A stretch of 43,806 nucleotides of DNA from Haloferax larsenii JCM 13917 (GCF_000336955.1 NZ_AOLI01000028.1:1-43806), one strand, 5' to 3'. Counted from the first letter of the stretch, positions 8,307 to 17,187 are shown. Program-made: numbers and translations. Notes: generated by a model not told the origin, from the letters alone.

Positions 8307-8615
8307 ATGAGCGGTGACCCGAATCGCCACCGCGACGATGACCACGATAACCGCGACGACGAGCCACCAAATGAGACTGAATCGGGTGTTCTCGTCCTCG
8401 CAACTGGCGACCGCGGTGCCGTCTTCGTCGGTGCTGTGCTCATCGGAATTTCGTCACACAGCGCACTCCATACGCTTGCGGTCCGTGCGGCTGGTTCCTT
8501 CTCAGATGGTGGATCTCTCGGCGCACTGCTCACGCTCCTCGTCTTCGCAACTGGCGTGGTCTCCCTCGTCGAAGGGGCCGCCAGTCTCGTCACGAAAAAG
8601 AACGCAGACTCCTAA
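8307..8615 (+). CDS. Small two-helix membrane protein
   Basis: The 102-residue protein has a hydrophilic, His/Asp-rich N-terminus (about 25 residues) followed by two hydrophobic segments, GAVFVGAVLIGISS and a longer one around LGALLTLLVFATGVVSLVEG. I do not recognise the family. It ends nine bases before the convergent end of pgk. Codon choice and the clear membrane pattern favour this frame over a competing one that gives a serine-rich, low-complexity product. Confidence 0.55.
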   Translation: MSGDPNRHRDDDHDNRDDEPPNETESGVLVLATGDRGAVFVGAVLIGISSHSALHTLAVRAAGSFSDGGSLGALLTLLVFATGVVSLVEGAASLVTKKNADS

Positions 8616-8624
8616 GCTCGACCG

Positions 8625-9827
8625 TCAGTCCTGCGTCAGCACTTCGACGCCAGCCAGCGGCGCACCCGTCAGTGCACGGATGTAGGCACCGCCAGCGATG
8701 GAGACGTGGCCGAAGTCCTCCTCGTCCATGCCGTACATCTCGATAGCGCGGGAGGTGTCGCCGCCGCCGACGACCGAGAAGCAGTCGGTCTCGGAGATGG
8801 CCCGAAGGACGCCGACGGTCCCGGCAGAGAAGCGTTCGTCTTCGAACAGGCCGAGTGCGCCTTTCACGAAGACGGCCTCGGAGTCGCGGATGACGGGGTC
8901 GTACGTCTCGACCGTCTCGGTTCCCACGTCGAGGTAGGCGCGGTCTTTCTCGTCGATGTCGGAAACGGCGATTTCGGCGCGCTCGTCGTCGTCTTCATAC
9001 GCGAGGTCGGCTGCGAGAGTAATCTGGTCGCCGCGCTCGTCGAGGAGCGATTCGATGGTCTCGCGGTTGGCCTCCCACTGGTCGTCGAAGAAGTCCATGC
9101 CGTCGAGGTCGAAGCCGACATCGTGGCCCGCGGCGCGGAGGAACAGTTCGCCCGCGATGCCGCCGAGGAGGAAGCGGTCGACTTTGTCGCCGAGGTTGTT
9201 CATCACGTCGATGACGTCGGTCGCTTTCGTCCCGCCGACGACCATCGTGACCTGCCCGTCGAACTCGCGTGTCGCGATTGCGGAGTTCGCTTCGTACTCG
9301 GTCTGCATTACGCGACCCGCGTAGGCTGGCAGTTCGAGCGCGAAGCCAACGAGAGAGGCGTGAGACCGGTGGGCGGCGGAGTAGGCGTCGTTGATGTAGG
9401 CGTCGAACAGGGGTGCGAGCGTCTGGACGAACTCGGTGTCGGCTTTGACTTCGGGTGCTTCCTCGGGGAGTTCCTCGTCGCACATCCGGGTATTTTCGAG
9501 GAGGAGAATCTCGCCCGCGGACAGCGACTCGATGGCGTCGATGGCCTCGTCACCGAAGGTGTCGGCGACGAACTGCACGTCGTGGCCGACGTGCTCGGCG
9601 AGGATGGCGGCGTGCTGTTCGAGCGAGACGAAATCGTCGCCGCCGGGGCGACCCTGGTGGGCCATGAGCACGACGCGATGGCCGCCCTCGGCGAGTTCGC
9701 GGACCGTCTCGGCGTGGCGGTCGAAGCGACGGTTGTCCTGTACCTCGCCGTCTTCGACGGGGGAGTTGAGGTCGAGTCGGACGAGGACGCGCTGTTCTGA
9801 GTCGAGGTCGTCGAGGGTGTTGAACAT
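8625..9827 (-). CDS. pgk: Phosphoglycerate kinase
   Basis: A 400-residue phosphoglycerate kinase (1,3-bisphosphoglycerate + ADP to 3-phosphoglycerate + ATP) of normal length. Visible motifs are the N-terminal substrate loop VLVRLDLNSPVEDG, the conserved AHQGRPGG, the hinge-region motif VVGGTKATDVIDV and the C-terminal nucleotide loop SVVGGGDTSRAI. The gene lies downstream of gapA on the same strand. A TATA-like CTAAGTAAC about 25-30 bases before the ATG suggests its own leaderless transcript as well. It catalyses the step next to the GAPDH reaction encoded on both sides. Confidence 0.96.
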   Translation of the reverse strand: MFNTLDDLDSEQRVLVRLDLNSPVEDGEVQDNRRFDRHAETVRELAEGGHRVVLMAHQGRPGGDDFVSLEQHAAILAEHVGHDVQFVADTFGDEAIDAIESLSAGEILLLENTRMCDEELPEEAPEVKADTEFVQTLAPLFDAYINDAYSAAHRSHASLVGFALELPAYAGRVMQTEYEANSAIATREFDGQVTMVVGGTKATDVIDVMNNLGDKVDRFLLGGIAGELFLRAAGHDVGFDLDGMDFFDDQWEANRETIESLLDERGDQITLAADLAYEDDDERAEIAVSDIDEKDRAYLDVGTETVETYDPVIRDSEAVFVKGALGLFEDERFSAGTVGVLRAISETDCFSVVGGGDTSRAIEMYGMDEEDFGHVSIAGGAYIRALTGAPLAGVEVLTQD

Positions 9828-9959
9828 CAGGTGAGAGAACGAAGAGGTGTTACTTAGTGGTGGTCGGGTTGGACCGAAGGCGTGGACTGTGCGGTCGGTG
9901 TGATGGTCGACTCTGAAACGGGTGTCGCGGCCGAGTCGGCGGCCGGTTCGCGGACGTGG

Positions 9960-11012
9960 TTACTGGTGGGTGATGAAGTGTGCGACGTCGAGCATCCGGT
10001 TGGAGAAACCGTACTCGTTGTCGTACCACGTCAGAATCTTGTAGAGACCGCCGTCGTTGACCTGGTTCGTCGTGTTGAGGTCGACGGTGCTGGAGAACGG
10101 CAGGCCGAGGATGTCACGCGAGGTGACTTCGTCGTCCGTGTAGCCGAGGACGCCAGCGAGCGGGCCGGAGTCGGCGGCGTCGCGGAAGGCGTCGTTGATC
10201 TCCTCGACCGAGGGCTTGTCTTCGAGGCGGACGACGAGTTCCGTGAGCGACCCGTTCGGAACGGGGACGCGAATCGCCATCCCGTCGAGCTTGCCGTCGA
10301 GCTGGGGCAGAATTTCGGTCGCCGCCTGTGCGGCACCGGTCGTCGTGGGGACGATGTTCTCGGCGGCGGCGCGTCCGCGACGCTGCTTTGCGTGCGGGCT
10401 GTCGATGAGGTTCTGGCTGCCCGTGTAGGCGTGAACGGTCGTCAGGAGACCGTTCTCGATGCCGAACTCCTCGTCGAGCACCTTCGCGACCGGCGTGACG
10501 GAGTTGGTCGTACAGGAGGCGTTCGAGACGACGTCTTCGCCCGCGTACTCGTCGTGGTTGACACCGTAGACGAGCTGTTTGACCGGCTCGTCGCCCTTCG
10601 GCGGGGCGGAGATGACGACCTTGTCAGCACCGGCTTCGAGGTGCGCAGAGGCGTCCTGCTTCGTCCGGAAGATGCCCGTACATTCGAGTGCGACGTCCAC
10701 GTCGAGTTCGTCCCACGGCAGTTCTGCCGGGCTCTGGACGTTGTAGAGTCCGACGGACGTGCCGCCGATGGTCAGCGAGTCGCCGTCGCGTTCGACGCCG
10801 TCGAGACGACCCATGACGGAGTCGTACTTCGCGAGGTACGCCATGTCGTCGAAGTCCATGACGTCGTTGATAGCGACGAGGTCGACCTTCGGGTTCTCCT
10901 GTACGGCACGGAAGATGTTCCGACCGATTCGGCCGAACCCGTTGAGTGCCACCCGCACCACGTCCGACTCGTCCACGCTCTCGTCCGCGTTGAGGTAAGA
11001 AATTTCACTCAT
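9960..11012 (-). CDS. gapA: Type I glyceraldehyde-3-phosphate dehydrogenase
   Basis: A 350-residue bacterial/eukaryal-type GAPDH. The dinucleotide-binding motif is VALNGFGRIGRNIFRA at about 21-36. The catalytic Cys167 lies in SNASCTTNS and the catalytic His194 in TTVHAYTGSQN; the C-terminal WYDNEYGFSNR is canonical. It catalyses the same reaction as gapB but belongs to an unrelated sequence family. In Haloferax this enzyme serves glycolysis (family knowledge). The ATG at 11010-11012 leaves a 20-residue acidic extension before the Rossmann fold; a longer start at 11048 overlaps the likely promoter. Next on the same strand, 132 bases on, is pgk. Confidence 0.96.
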   Translation of the reverse strand: MSEISYLNADESVDESDVVRVALNGFGRIGRNIFRAVQENPKVDLVAINDVMDFDDMAYLAKYDSVMGRLDGVERDGDSLTIGGTSVGLYNVQSPAELPWDELDVDVALECTGIFRTKQDASAHLEAGADKVVISAPPKGDEPVKQLVYGVNHDEYAGEDVVSNASCTTNSVTPVAKVLDEEFGIENGLLTTVHAYTGSQNLIDSPHAKQRRGRAAAENIVPTTTGAAQAATEILPQLDGKLDGMAIRVPVPNGSLTELVVRLEDKPSVEEINDAFRDAADSGPLAGVLGYTDDEVTSRDILGLPFSSTVDLNTTNQVNDGGLYKILTWYDNEYGFSNRMLDVAHFITHQ

Positions 11013-11047
11013 GTTCGAGTAGTTACCGGCTAGATATCCAGGTGCCA

Positions 11048-11068
11048 ACAGTATATCTGTTTCGGAAA
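11048..11068 (-). promoter_or_regulatory. Probable gapA promoter (BRE/TATA)
   Basis: Read on the minus strand, CCGAAACAGATATAC resembles a purine-rich BRE followed by a TATA box. It ends about 38 bases before the gapA ATG, allowing a short leader. Confidence 0.45.
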
Positions 11069-11228
11069 ACGCAGAGAATCAAGCGGGAGCTGTCGTCCCC
11101 GAACAATCATAAACAAAAACCAATCAAAACCAAACAAATCACTCCGCTCGTCGGGGGACGGCGAAGTGGTCGTCAGCGGCCGTATACTTCCGCCTCGTGC
11201 CGGTTCTCCAAGATGTGACTGTCGCGGA

Positions 11229-11244
11229 CAGAAACGTTATAACC
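11229..11244 (+). promoter_or_regulatory. hsp20 promoter (BRE/TATA)
   Basis: CAGAAACGTTATAACC contains a good haloarchaeal BRE and TATA box. The TATA centre is about 26 bases before the hsp20 ATG, which predicts a leaderless transcript. Confidence 0.65.
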
Positions 11245-11264
11245 TCCCATTCCATAGCGGCCCC

Positions 11265-11627
11265 ATGGTCAGAGACGACCGCGACGACCCGTTCGACAAC
11301 ATCTTCGACGAAATCGAACGGATGATGAACGACATGACGAGAGGCGACGCCGGATTCGCCTCCGAAACCCACATCCACGTGTACGATGAGGGTGACGTGC
11401 TTCGACTCGTCGCGGACCTTCCGGGCGTCGATAAAGACGCAATCGACCTCAAGTGCGACGGTGAAACGTTGACAATCAGCGCCGCCGGAGACCGCCGCGA
11501 GTACGACGAACGTGTCCGCCTCCCCGCACACGTCGACGAACACTCCGCGAGCGCCACCTTCAACAACGGCGTCCTGCAGGTCACGTTCGACCGCTCTGAG
11601 GACTCCGCCGAAATCGACGTCGAGTAA
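11265..11627 (+). CDS. hsp20: Hsp20/alpha-crystallin-type small heat shock protein
   Basis: A 120-residue small heat shock protein. The alpha-crystallin domain spans about residues 35-118 with typical strands (ETHIHVYDEGDVLRLVADLPG, DLKCDGETLTISAAG, RRVRLP-like VRLPAHVDEHSASATFNNGVL cut here into RVRLPAHVD and ATFNNGVLQVTF). It lacks an obvious C-terminal I-x-I motif, though IDVE at the very end could be a degenerate form. Such proteins hold unfolding proteins in a soluble state. The ATG at 11265 lies 26 bases downstream of a strong TATA box, and the gene stands alone between divergent gapA and convergent RimK-like genes. Confidence 0.88.
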   Translation: MVRDDRDDPFDNIFDEIERMMNDMTRGDAGFASETHIHVYDEGDVLRLVADLPGVDKDAIDLKCDGETLTISAAGDRREYDERVRLPAHVDEHSASATFNNGVLQVTFDRSEDSAEIDVE

Positions 11628-11653
11628 CGCGCTCGCCGCCGGAGACGGCCGAC

Positions 11654-12526
11654 TTACGACTTCTTTGCGACCCGTTCGACCAGCGCCGCCAGTCTGTCGA
11701 AAAAGCCCGCTTCGTACTTCGCGTCGTCGTCGATAGTGGGCCGTGCGTTCGTCTCCGAGACGACGACTCGCCCGTCAGATTCGAGGAGATCTACGCCGAG
11801 ATAGCGAATCCCGAGTTCGTCGGCGACCGACTCGGCGAGTCGGCGGTGTCGGTCCGGAACGTCGACGCCGACAGCGTCGGCTCCGCGGTGGACGTTGTGT
11901 TTCCATCGCCCCTCGTCGCGTGCCTCGGCAGGCAATTTGCGCTCGACTGCTCCGACCACCCGACCGTCGAGTACCATCACGCGATAGTCGCGGGCGTCGG
12001 GCAGCCACTCCTGGACGAGATACGACTTGTCGCCGGTGGCTCGATAGTCGTGGACGAGGTTTAGGTGGTCGACGAGACCGAGCAGTGAGTCGGGGTCGTG
12101 GGCTTTCGCGATGCCGACGCCGCGCGTCGTCGAGTTCGGTTTGACGACGACCGGGTAGTCGATATCGGCGTCGGAAACGGCCCGGAGGAGGTCCTCAGCG
12201 TCGGTCGGATTCGAGACGTACACGCTCTCCGGGACCGGCAGCCCGGCACGAGAGAGTCGTGCGATAACGCCCGCCTTGTTCCGCGACATCAACACGTCCT
12301 CGCGGGTGTTCACCCACGGGATGTCGTGCCGGGCGGCGACGACGCCGCCTTCCATCGCGCGCGTGGGAAAGACGAATCCGACGTCGAACTCGTCGCTCGG
12401 GGAGCGACCGAGGTCGAGCGCGAACTGCTTGGCGCGCAGGTGACCCACCTCGATACCGCGCGCCGCGAGTGGCTCGCGCATCCGCTCGAACGTCTCGCTG
12501 CTGGTCGTGACGGCCAGCCGAAGCAT
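11654..12526 (-). CDS. RimK-like ATP-grasp ligase
   Basis: A 290-residue ATP-grasp protein of the RimK/LysX type, which joins an amino acid to a carboxyl group using ATP. It has an N-terminal pre-ATP-grasp domain with LSRAGLPVPESVYV, then the lysine-containing nucleotide strand YPVVVKPNSTTRGVGI, the acidic YLVQEWLPDARDYRVMV and the metal-binding end GVDLLESDGRVVVSETNARP. The substrate is unknown: tail glutamylation of a protein or coenzyme is possible, as in other RimK homologues, but no neighbour decides it. It precedes no obvious partner; rpl10e lies upstream on the same strand, 50 bases away. Confidence 0.85.
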   Translation of the reverse strand: MLRLAVTTSSETFERMREPLAARGIEVGHLRAKQFALDLGRSPSDEFDVGFVFPTRAMEGGVVAARHDIPWVNTREDVLMSRNKAGVIARLSRAGLPVPESVYVSNPTDAEDLLRAVSDADIDYPVVVKPNSTTRGVGIAKAHDPDSLLGLVDHLNLVHDYRATGDKSYLVQEWLPDARDYRVMVLDGRVVGAVERKLPAEARDEGRWKHNVHRGADAVGVDVPDRHRRLAESVADELGIRYLGVDLLESDGRVVVSETNARPTIDDDAKYEAGFFDRLAALVERVAKKS

Positions 12527-12576
12527 ACGCTACGAGGGGCAGCGCCAGGTCAAAAAGTGGCTGGTTCGTGGCGAAC

Positions 12577-13107
12577 TTACGCGACGAGCAGTTCTTCGCC
12601 GCGCTCGACGACGATGCGGCACGGCGGCGACATCTTGTTGTACGCACGGCGGAAGGCGTCCTTCGCGGTCTTGGCGTCTTCGACGTCGCAGTAGATGGTG
12701 AAGACCTTCTCGCCCTTGGGGATGCGAGCGGCGGTCCCGACGACCTTACCGAACGACTGGCGCATCCCGTCGGAAACACGGTCTGCACCGGCACCGGTCG
12801 CCTGCTTGTTCTCGCGGATGACGTGGTGCGGGAACTTGCGCAGGACCATCTTGTACTGCTTCTCGCCGGCGTTCTTGAGCATCGTGCGGTTCGCCGACAG
12901 ACGCGCGGATTCGAGCGAACCGTGGCGAATCTGGACGTCCTCGTCGACGATCAGACTGATCTCGACGGGGTAGTCCTCGGGGTCCGCCTGCAGGTCGCCC
13001 ATGTTGTGCTGTGCGATTTTGGAACCGGGAATGCCCGTGATGTACTCGCGTCGCGTGTACGCCGGGTTCTTGATCTCCCGGTACATAGAGGCGGGTTTGT
13101 CTGACAT
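12577..13107 (-). CDS. rpl10e: 50S ribosomal protein L10e (uL16)
   Basis: A 176-residue archaeal L10e, the homologue of bacterial L16, located near the A-site of the large ribosomal subunit. The start [20 protein letters not shown] is the family hallmark, followed by the conserved [16 protein letters not shown] and the basic core with [20 protein letters not shown] and [12 protein letters not shown]. Length is normal. A TATA-like box and a perfect 14-bp palindrome lie directly upstream. Confidence 0.97.
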   Translation of the reverse strand: MSDKPASMYREIKNPAYTRREYITGIPGSKIAQHNMGDLQADPEDYPVEISLIVDEDVQIRHGSLESARLSANRTMLKNAGEKQYKMVLRKFPHHVIRENKQATGAGADRVSDGMRQSFGKVVGTAARIPKGEKVFTIYCDVEDAKTAKDAFRRAYNKMSPPCRIVVERGEELLVA

Positions 13108-13137
13108 AGTTACTTGTGAGGTGTGAGGGTCACACGG

Positions 13138-13158
13138 GCTAAAAACGCTTCGAAGCGT
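13138..13158 (-). promoter_or_regulatory. rpl10e promoter with adjacent palindrome
   Basis: On the minus strand a TATA-like GTTTTTAGC lies about 31-40 bases before the L10e ATG. Immediately upstream and overlapping the expected BRE is the perfect palindrome ACGCTTCGAAGCGT (13145-13158), a plausible binding site for a dimeric regulator. Confidence 0.5.
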
Positions 13159-13292
13159 CGTTCGGCCGCCTCGTCGTGTGATTTCCTCACACGCGCATCC
13201 CCGCCGAACCGAATCGGCGTGTTCCTGACACAGCTCGTGGCTCGTGATACCGATGGACAGTCTTATCAGATTTCCACACTTCGCTTCGGACG

Positions 13293-13943
13293 ATGTTGCT
13301 CGTCTGCGACACCATGCCGTCGGACGGTCCGACGTACTTCACGGATGCCCTCGTCACCATGGCGCTCGACGGGCGCGAGGGCGTCGTCCACTCGATACCC
13401 GATGCGGGCCTCCCGGCACTTTCGGGTGTCGACGCAGCTATCGTCAGCGGGAGCACCGCAGGTGTCTACGAGACCGACGACCGGCCGTGGATCGACGGTG
13501 CCAGAAAGCTCGTCCGCGACCTCGCTGCCCGAGAGATTCCCACGCTCGGCATCTGTTTCGGCCACCAACTCGTCAACGACGCCTTCGGTGGCAGCGTCGA
13601 AGCGGGCGACCAACAACGCGGACTGGTCGACGTCGAATTCGACGACGACCCGCTTTTCGACGGCCTCTCCGAACGAACCCCACTCGTCCACGGCGACTAC
13701 GTTGTCGAACCGGGTGACGGCATGGAGACCATCGGCTCGGCAGACTACTACGACCACCTCGCGACCCGACACGAGTCGCTCCCGGTCTGGACCGTTCAGT
13801 ACCATCCCGAGTTTACGGCGTCACTTCTCGACCGCATCGCAGACGACTTCGGCTGGCCGGACACGGACGGCGAACGGGACTTCTCGGACGTGAACGCGGC
13901 ACAGACTATCGATAACTTCGCGCGCGTAGCCGGTCTCGACTGA
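13293..13943 (+). CDS. Class I glutamine amidotransferase
   Basis: A 216-residue triad (class I) glutamine amidotransferase. The nucleophile elbow GICFGHQ holds the catalytic Cys, and the C-terminal QYHPEF supplies the His-Glu pair. It resembles the amidotransferase subunit of GMP synthase and stand-alone relatives. The segment [16 protein letters not shown] forms the usual oxyanion region before the nucleophile. No synthase partner is adjacent, so the ammonia acceptor is unclear. The gene converges with nucS, leaving 17 bases between stops. Confidence 0.87.
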   Translation: MLLVCDTMPSDGPTYFTDALVTMALDGREGVVHSIPDAGLPALSGVDAAIVSGSTAGVYETDDRPWIDGARKLVRDLAAREIPTLGICFGHQLVNDAFGGSVEAGDQQRGLVDVEFDDDPLFDGLSERTPLVHGDYVVEPGDGMETIGSADYYDHLATRHESLPVWTVQYHPEFTASLLDRIADDFGWPDTDGERDFSDVNAAQTIDNFARVAGLD

Positions 13944-13960
13944 TTCTTCGCCCTCTCTGA

Positions 13961-14758
13961 CTACGCTTCGTCGTCTTTCGACCCACCCTCGTCATCGTCT
14001 TTCGACTCACTCTCGTCGTCAGCCTCGGGCGGTCGCTCGCCCGTTTCCGGGTCGAGCGCGACGAACTCTAGCTCCTCTCGTTCGAGTAAGTCCGCGGCTC
14101 GGTCGGTGACCGACGGTGCGACCAGAATGCCGCGAATCGTCTCGCCGTCGCCGAACTCGCGGTGGAACGCGTCTACGTATCGGCGGAGTTGGCTCGCCGC
14201 GGCGGGACCGACCCGCCTACGCTTCAACTCCACGACGACGGGGTTTCCGTCGGCGTCCTCGCCGAAGATGTCGACCGGGCCAGCGTCGCTCTGACGCTCG
14301 GTTTCGAGCGGTTCGAACCCGGATTCGAGGATGTCGGGGTCCGAGAGGATGTGCTGTCTGAGGTCCTCTTCGCTGCCGAACAGTTCGAGGTCGCTTCGGT
14401 CGTCGACGGCGTAGGTCGCACACTGGTCGACGCGCTCGAAGAACACGTCGAGTCGTTCGTCCGGATTCGAGCGCGTGCTTCGAACGCGGAGGCGACCGTC
14501 GCGGACGCTGGCGGTGTGTTCGCACCCCGGCGGTTGCCAGTTGACGGGCGTTCGCTTCTCGTCGGTGTGGACGAGGATGGAGCCGTCCGGCTTCAGAATC
14601 ACCAGTCGGTCGCCGGGGCCGAGTTCGCTCGTCGCGCGACCGTCGTAATCCACCGTACAGCGACCGAACACCGTAATCATGTCTTCGCGCTCGAAGGCGG
14701 CTTCGAGATGGACGAGCGCGTCGCGATGGGTCGGTCGGTGAAGTGTGTTCACCGTCAT
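13961..14758 (-). CDS. nucS: Endonuclease NucS (EndoMS)
   Basis: A 265-residue NucS/EndoMS, the archaeal and actinobacterial endonuclease that cuts branched or mismatched DNA. The N-terminal DNA-binding and dimer domain contains DYDGRATSELGPGDRLVILK. The RecB-like nuclease core carries Asp163 (GPVDIFGED) and the E-x-K motif Glu177-Lys179 (VVVELKRRR). The C-terminal 20 residues are an acidic, Ser/Lys-interrupted tail with no clear PCNA-binding box. The start at 14756-14758 (MTVNTLHRPT) is the usual haloarchaeal N-terminus; a longer reading frame extends far upstream over another gene and was rejected. Confidence 0.93.
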   Translation of the reverse strand: MTVNTLHRPTHRDALVHLEAAFEREDMITVFGRCTVDYDGRATSELGPGDRLVILKPDGSILVHTDEKRTPVNWQPPGCEHTASVRDGRLRVRSTRSNPDERLDVFFERVDQCATYAVDDRSDLELFGSEEDLRQHILSDPDILESGFEPLETERQSDAGPVDIFGEDADGNPVVVELKRRRVGPAAASQLRRYVDAFHREFGDGETIRGILVAPSVTDRAADLLEREELEFVALDPETGERPPEADDESESKDDDEGGSKDDEA

Positions 14759-14865
14759 CCGGATGTCGTCGTGCGGTTCGTCGTCACGGGGGATAAACAC
14801 CGCGTCGTCGCCCGAGCCGTGGGACTCGATGCTACGCTTATGTCGCTTCCATGCGTATATGTGGC

Positions 14866-15321
14866 ATGGCCCCCGAATATCCGGAGAGCAATCGAGTCGA
14901 GATGACCGACTCGGAAATCGACCGCATGCTCCGCGACCACGGCGTCGGCGTACTCTCGCTCGCCGACGAGGGTGTCGCGTACGGGATTCCCATCTCGTTC
15001 GGGTACGATGAAGAGCGAGGCAAGCTCTACTTCGTCTTCCTCCGCCCGGGAGCGTCCTCGAAGAAGTCCGACTTCGCCGAGCAGACCGCACGCGCGAGCT
15101 TCTCTGTCTGGGAAGCCCCGTCGCGGTTCGAGTGGCGGAGCGTCGTCGCCGAGGGTGAACTCCACCACATCGAGGACGACGACTGGGAGCGCGTCAACGA
15201 TATCCTCGAAGACAACGCCTGGTTCCCGAGCCTGTTCTCTGAGACCTCCCCCATGCAGGATATGCTCGGGTGGGAACTCCGTATCGACCACTGCTCCGGC
15301 CTCCAACGTCGACAGGCGTAA
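14866..15321 (+). CDS. Pyridoxamine 5'-phosphate oxidase-like flavin-fold protein
   Basis: A 151-residue protein of the PNPOx-like split beta-barrel family. The pattern GVGVLSLADEGVAYGIPISFGYDEE followed by KLYFVFLRPG (strands split here for length: GVLSLADEGVAYGIPIS and FGYDEERGKLYFVF) and the motif RSVVAEGEL is characteristic of members that bind FMN, F420 or haem; the cofactor is not evident. A paralogue of equal length lies at 17818-18273. The ATG at 14866 was chosen because a TATA-like ACGCTTATG lies about 26 bases upstream; 14851 and 14902 are alternatives. Confidence 0.82.
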   Translation: MAPEYPESNRVEMTDSEIDRMLRDHGVGVLSLADEGVAYGIPISFGYDEERGKLYFVFLRPGASSKKSDFAEQTARASFSVWEAPSRFEWRSVVAEGELHHIEDDDWERVNDILEDNAWFPSLFSETSPMQDMLGWELRIDHCSGLQRRQA

Positions 15322-15391
15322 AGCGCCCGTCTGCGCGGAGCGAACGCACTGCCGCAGTTGTTCTTTTATTTCGCCCCTCGTCGTATCGTGT

Positions 15392-16603
15392 GTGAATCGC
15401 TCGCAGTGGTACGCGCTGACTGTCGTCGCCATCGGGGAGCTATTTGTCATGTCGCTGTGGTTCAGCGCCAGTGCAGTGGCTCCGCAACTAGCAGTCGAGT
15501 GGGGACTGACCCTCAGTCAAGCCGCGTGGTTGACGACGGTCGTCCAACTCGGATTCGTCGTCGGCGCGCTCGCCTCCGCGGCGCTCACCCTCTCTGACGT
15601 CGTCCCACCGCGATATCTCCTCGCGGGGTCTTCGCTGGTCGGTGCTGCCGCGACAGTCGTGCTCGGAACCGTCGTCGAATCGCCAGCGGTGGCGTTGTCG
15701 CTGCGGTTTCTCACGGGTGTCGCACTCGCCGGTGTCTATCCACCCGGAATGAAGCTCGTCGCGGGGTGGTTCCGCGAGGGGAGAGGACTCGCAATCGGGA
15801 CGCTCATCGGCGCGCTCACTGTCGGGTCCGCCCTGCCGCACTTACTCCGTGCCGTCGGCGGTATCGACCGCCCTCGACTCGTCCTCCTCGGGGCGGCGAC
15901 TCTCGCAACTGTCGGCGGGCTTCTCGTCCTTCGCGTTCGCCCCGGTCCGTATCAGTCCCCTGCGGCCCCGTTCGACCCGGCGGCGGTGCGGCGCATCCTC
16001 CGCGACCCACCGACACTCCTCGCCAACACGGGCTACTTCGGACACATGTGGGAACTCTACGCCGTCTGGACGTGGCTCCCGGTGTTTCTCACGCTCGCGT
16101 TCGACGCCTCTTCCCACCCACAGGCGACTCCCGAGGCCGCCGCTCTCACCGCGTTCGGCGCGATTGCCATCGGTGGCGTCGGCGCACTCGTCGCGGGCCG
16201 CGCCGCCGACATCTGGGGTCGGACTACCGTCACGGCCGTGAGCATGGTCGGAAGCGGTCTCGCCAGTCTCCTCGCGGGGCTCGTCTTCGGTGCGTCGCCG
16301 CTCGTCGTCGTCCCCTTCGTCCTCGGGTGGGGATTCGCCATCGTCGCCGACTCGGCGCAGTTCTCTGCGGCCGTCTCGGAACTTGCGGACCCGAGCTACC
16401 TCGGAACCGCGCTCACGCTCCAGACGGCGTTTGGATTCCTCCTGACCGTCGTCTCGATTCAACTCACGCCCGTCGTCGCCGACCTCGTCGGCTGGCAATG
16501 GGCGTTCGCGCCGCTCGCGGTCGGCCCTGCCATCGGCACGTTCGCGATGTTGCGTCTTCGGGGGCACCCCGACGCAGCGAAGTTGGCCGGTGGACGCGGG
16601 TGA
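15392..16603 (+). CDS. MFS transporter
   Basis: A 403-residue major facilitator superfamily protein with about 12 hydrophobic segments. The A-motif-like loop RAADIWGRTTVTA lies between the halves' helices, and the first helices run from ALTVVAIGELFVMSLWFSAS onward. Substrate cannot be predicted from sequence. The start is a GTG at 15392, about 26 bases after the TATA-like TTTTATT at 15364, consistent with a leaderless message; longer upstream starts overlap the preceding gene. Confidence 0.85.
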   Translation: MNRSQWYALTVVAIGELFVMSLWFSASAVAPQLAVEWGLTLSQAAWLTTVVQLGFVVGALASAALTLSDVVPPRYLLAGSSLVGAAATVVLGTVVESPAVALSLRFLTGVALAGVYPPGMKLVAGWFREGRGLAIGTLIGALTVGSALPHLLRAVGGIDRPRLVLLGAATLATVGGLLVLRVRPGPYQSPAAPFDPAAVRRILRDPPTLLANTGYFGHMWELYAVWTWLPVFLTLAFDASSHPQATPEAAALTAFGAIAIGGVGALVAGRAADIWGRTTVTAVSMVGSGLASLLAGLVFGASPLVVVPFVLGWGFAIVADSAQFSAAVSELADPSYLGTALTLQTAFGFLLTVVSIQLTPVVADLVGWQWAFAPLAVGPAIGTFAMLRLRGHPDAAKLAGGRG

Positions 16604-16621
16604 CCCTCCCGAGCGTCGAGC

Positions 16622-16711
16622 ATGCACACTGAACGAACGACGGAGAAGACGACGCTGCGCTCGCGGTTCGAAAAGACATTCGCGGGCATCCCCGAGGAGA
16701 CCCCTAACTGA
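16622..16711 (+). CDS. Possible 29-residue small protein
   Basis: A short frame starting at an ATG 18 bases after the MFS stop and encoding a charged peptide (MHTERTTEKTTLRSRFEKTF followed by AGIPEETPN). Third positions are GC-rich as in the neighbours, and the close spacing suggests co-transcription with the transporter. Evidence is limited to position and composition. Confidence 0.35.
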   Translation: MHTERTTEKTTLRSRFEKTFAGIPEETPN

Positions 16712-16743
16712 ACGCGACGTTCCGCCCTCTTTTCGAACCCCTA

Positions 16744-16768
16744 CTTAAACCACCCCGGATAGCGCGGG
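16744..16768 (+). promoter_or_regulatory. Promoter with shared operator-like element (first copy)
   Basis: A TATA-like CTTAAA is followed by AACCACCCCGGATAGCGCGGG, here noted by its key parts: TAAACCACCCC, then ATAG, then a GGG-rich arm. It lies about 37-60 bases before the winged-helix gene at 16805. A near-identical element precedes the paralogous gene at 19236. Confidence 0.55.
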
Positions 16769-16804
16769 ACTGGATACCTCCGGCATACGGCCGTCAATAG
16801 AAGT

Positions 16805-17182
16805 ATGAACTCGTCGTCTCTGTCCATCGGTGGTGTCGCGGCTCACAACTCCCACAACGCTGACCCTGGCGTCGTCCTCTCCGCCCTCAGCGACGACGAT
16901 AGCCGGCGTATCCTCGCCGCCTGTGACGAACAGGCGATGACTGCCCAAGAGTGCGCAGACGCCTGTGACGTGCCGCTTTCGACGGTGTACAGGAAGCTTG
17001 GCACGCTCTCCGAGGCGTCTCTCCTCGAAGAGAGTCGCCGGATTCAGGCGGCGAACCACCACCCGCGCGAGTACTCGACGAGCTTCGACACGCTGTCGCT
17101 GTCGCTCGCGGCCGGCAGCGACGTCGCCGTCGAGTTCCGAAACGTTGCGACTGACGGTGGGTCGACCACCGAGGAGCGCTGA
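16805..17182 (+). CDS. Winged-helix (ArsR-like) transcription regulator
   Basis: A 125-residue DNA-binding protein. After a flexible N-terminus comes a winged helix: DDDSRRILAACDE, then the recognition region ACDVPLSTVYRKLGTLSEA, then a wing and a short C-terminal beta segment (DTLSLSLAAGSDVAVEF). The same architecture occurs in the protein at 19236-19607. It is followed at six and two bases by two further small genes, so it probably heads an operon ending in a zinc-ribbon microprotein. Ligand or signal is unknown. Confidence 0.82.
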   Translation: MNSSSLSIGGVAAHNSHNADPGVVLSALSDDDSRRILAACDEQAMTAQECADACDVPLSTVYRKLGTLSEASLLEESRRIQAANHHPREYSTSFDTLSLSLAAGSDVAVEFRNVATDGGSTTEER

Positions 17183-17187
17183 GTGAG

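Noticed and set aside
8706-9800. A 364-codon open frame on the plus strand opposite pgk
   Set aside because: Antisense to a complete phosphoglycerate kinase and Val/Asp-rich in the way such mirror frames usually are.
9882-11033. A 383-codon open frame on the plus strand opposite gapA
   Set aside because: Entirely antisense to a complete type I GAPDH, with no recognisable domain.
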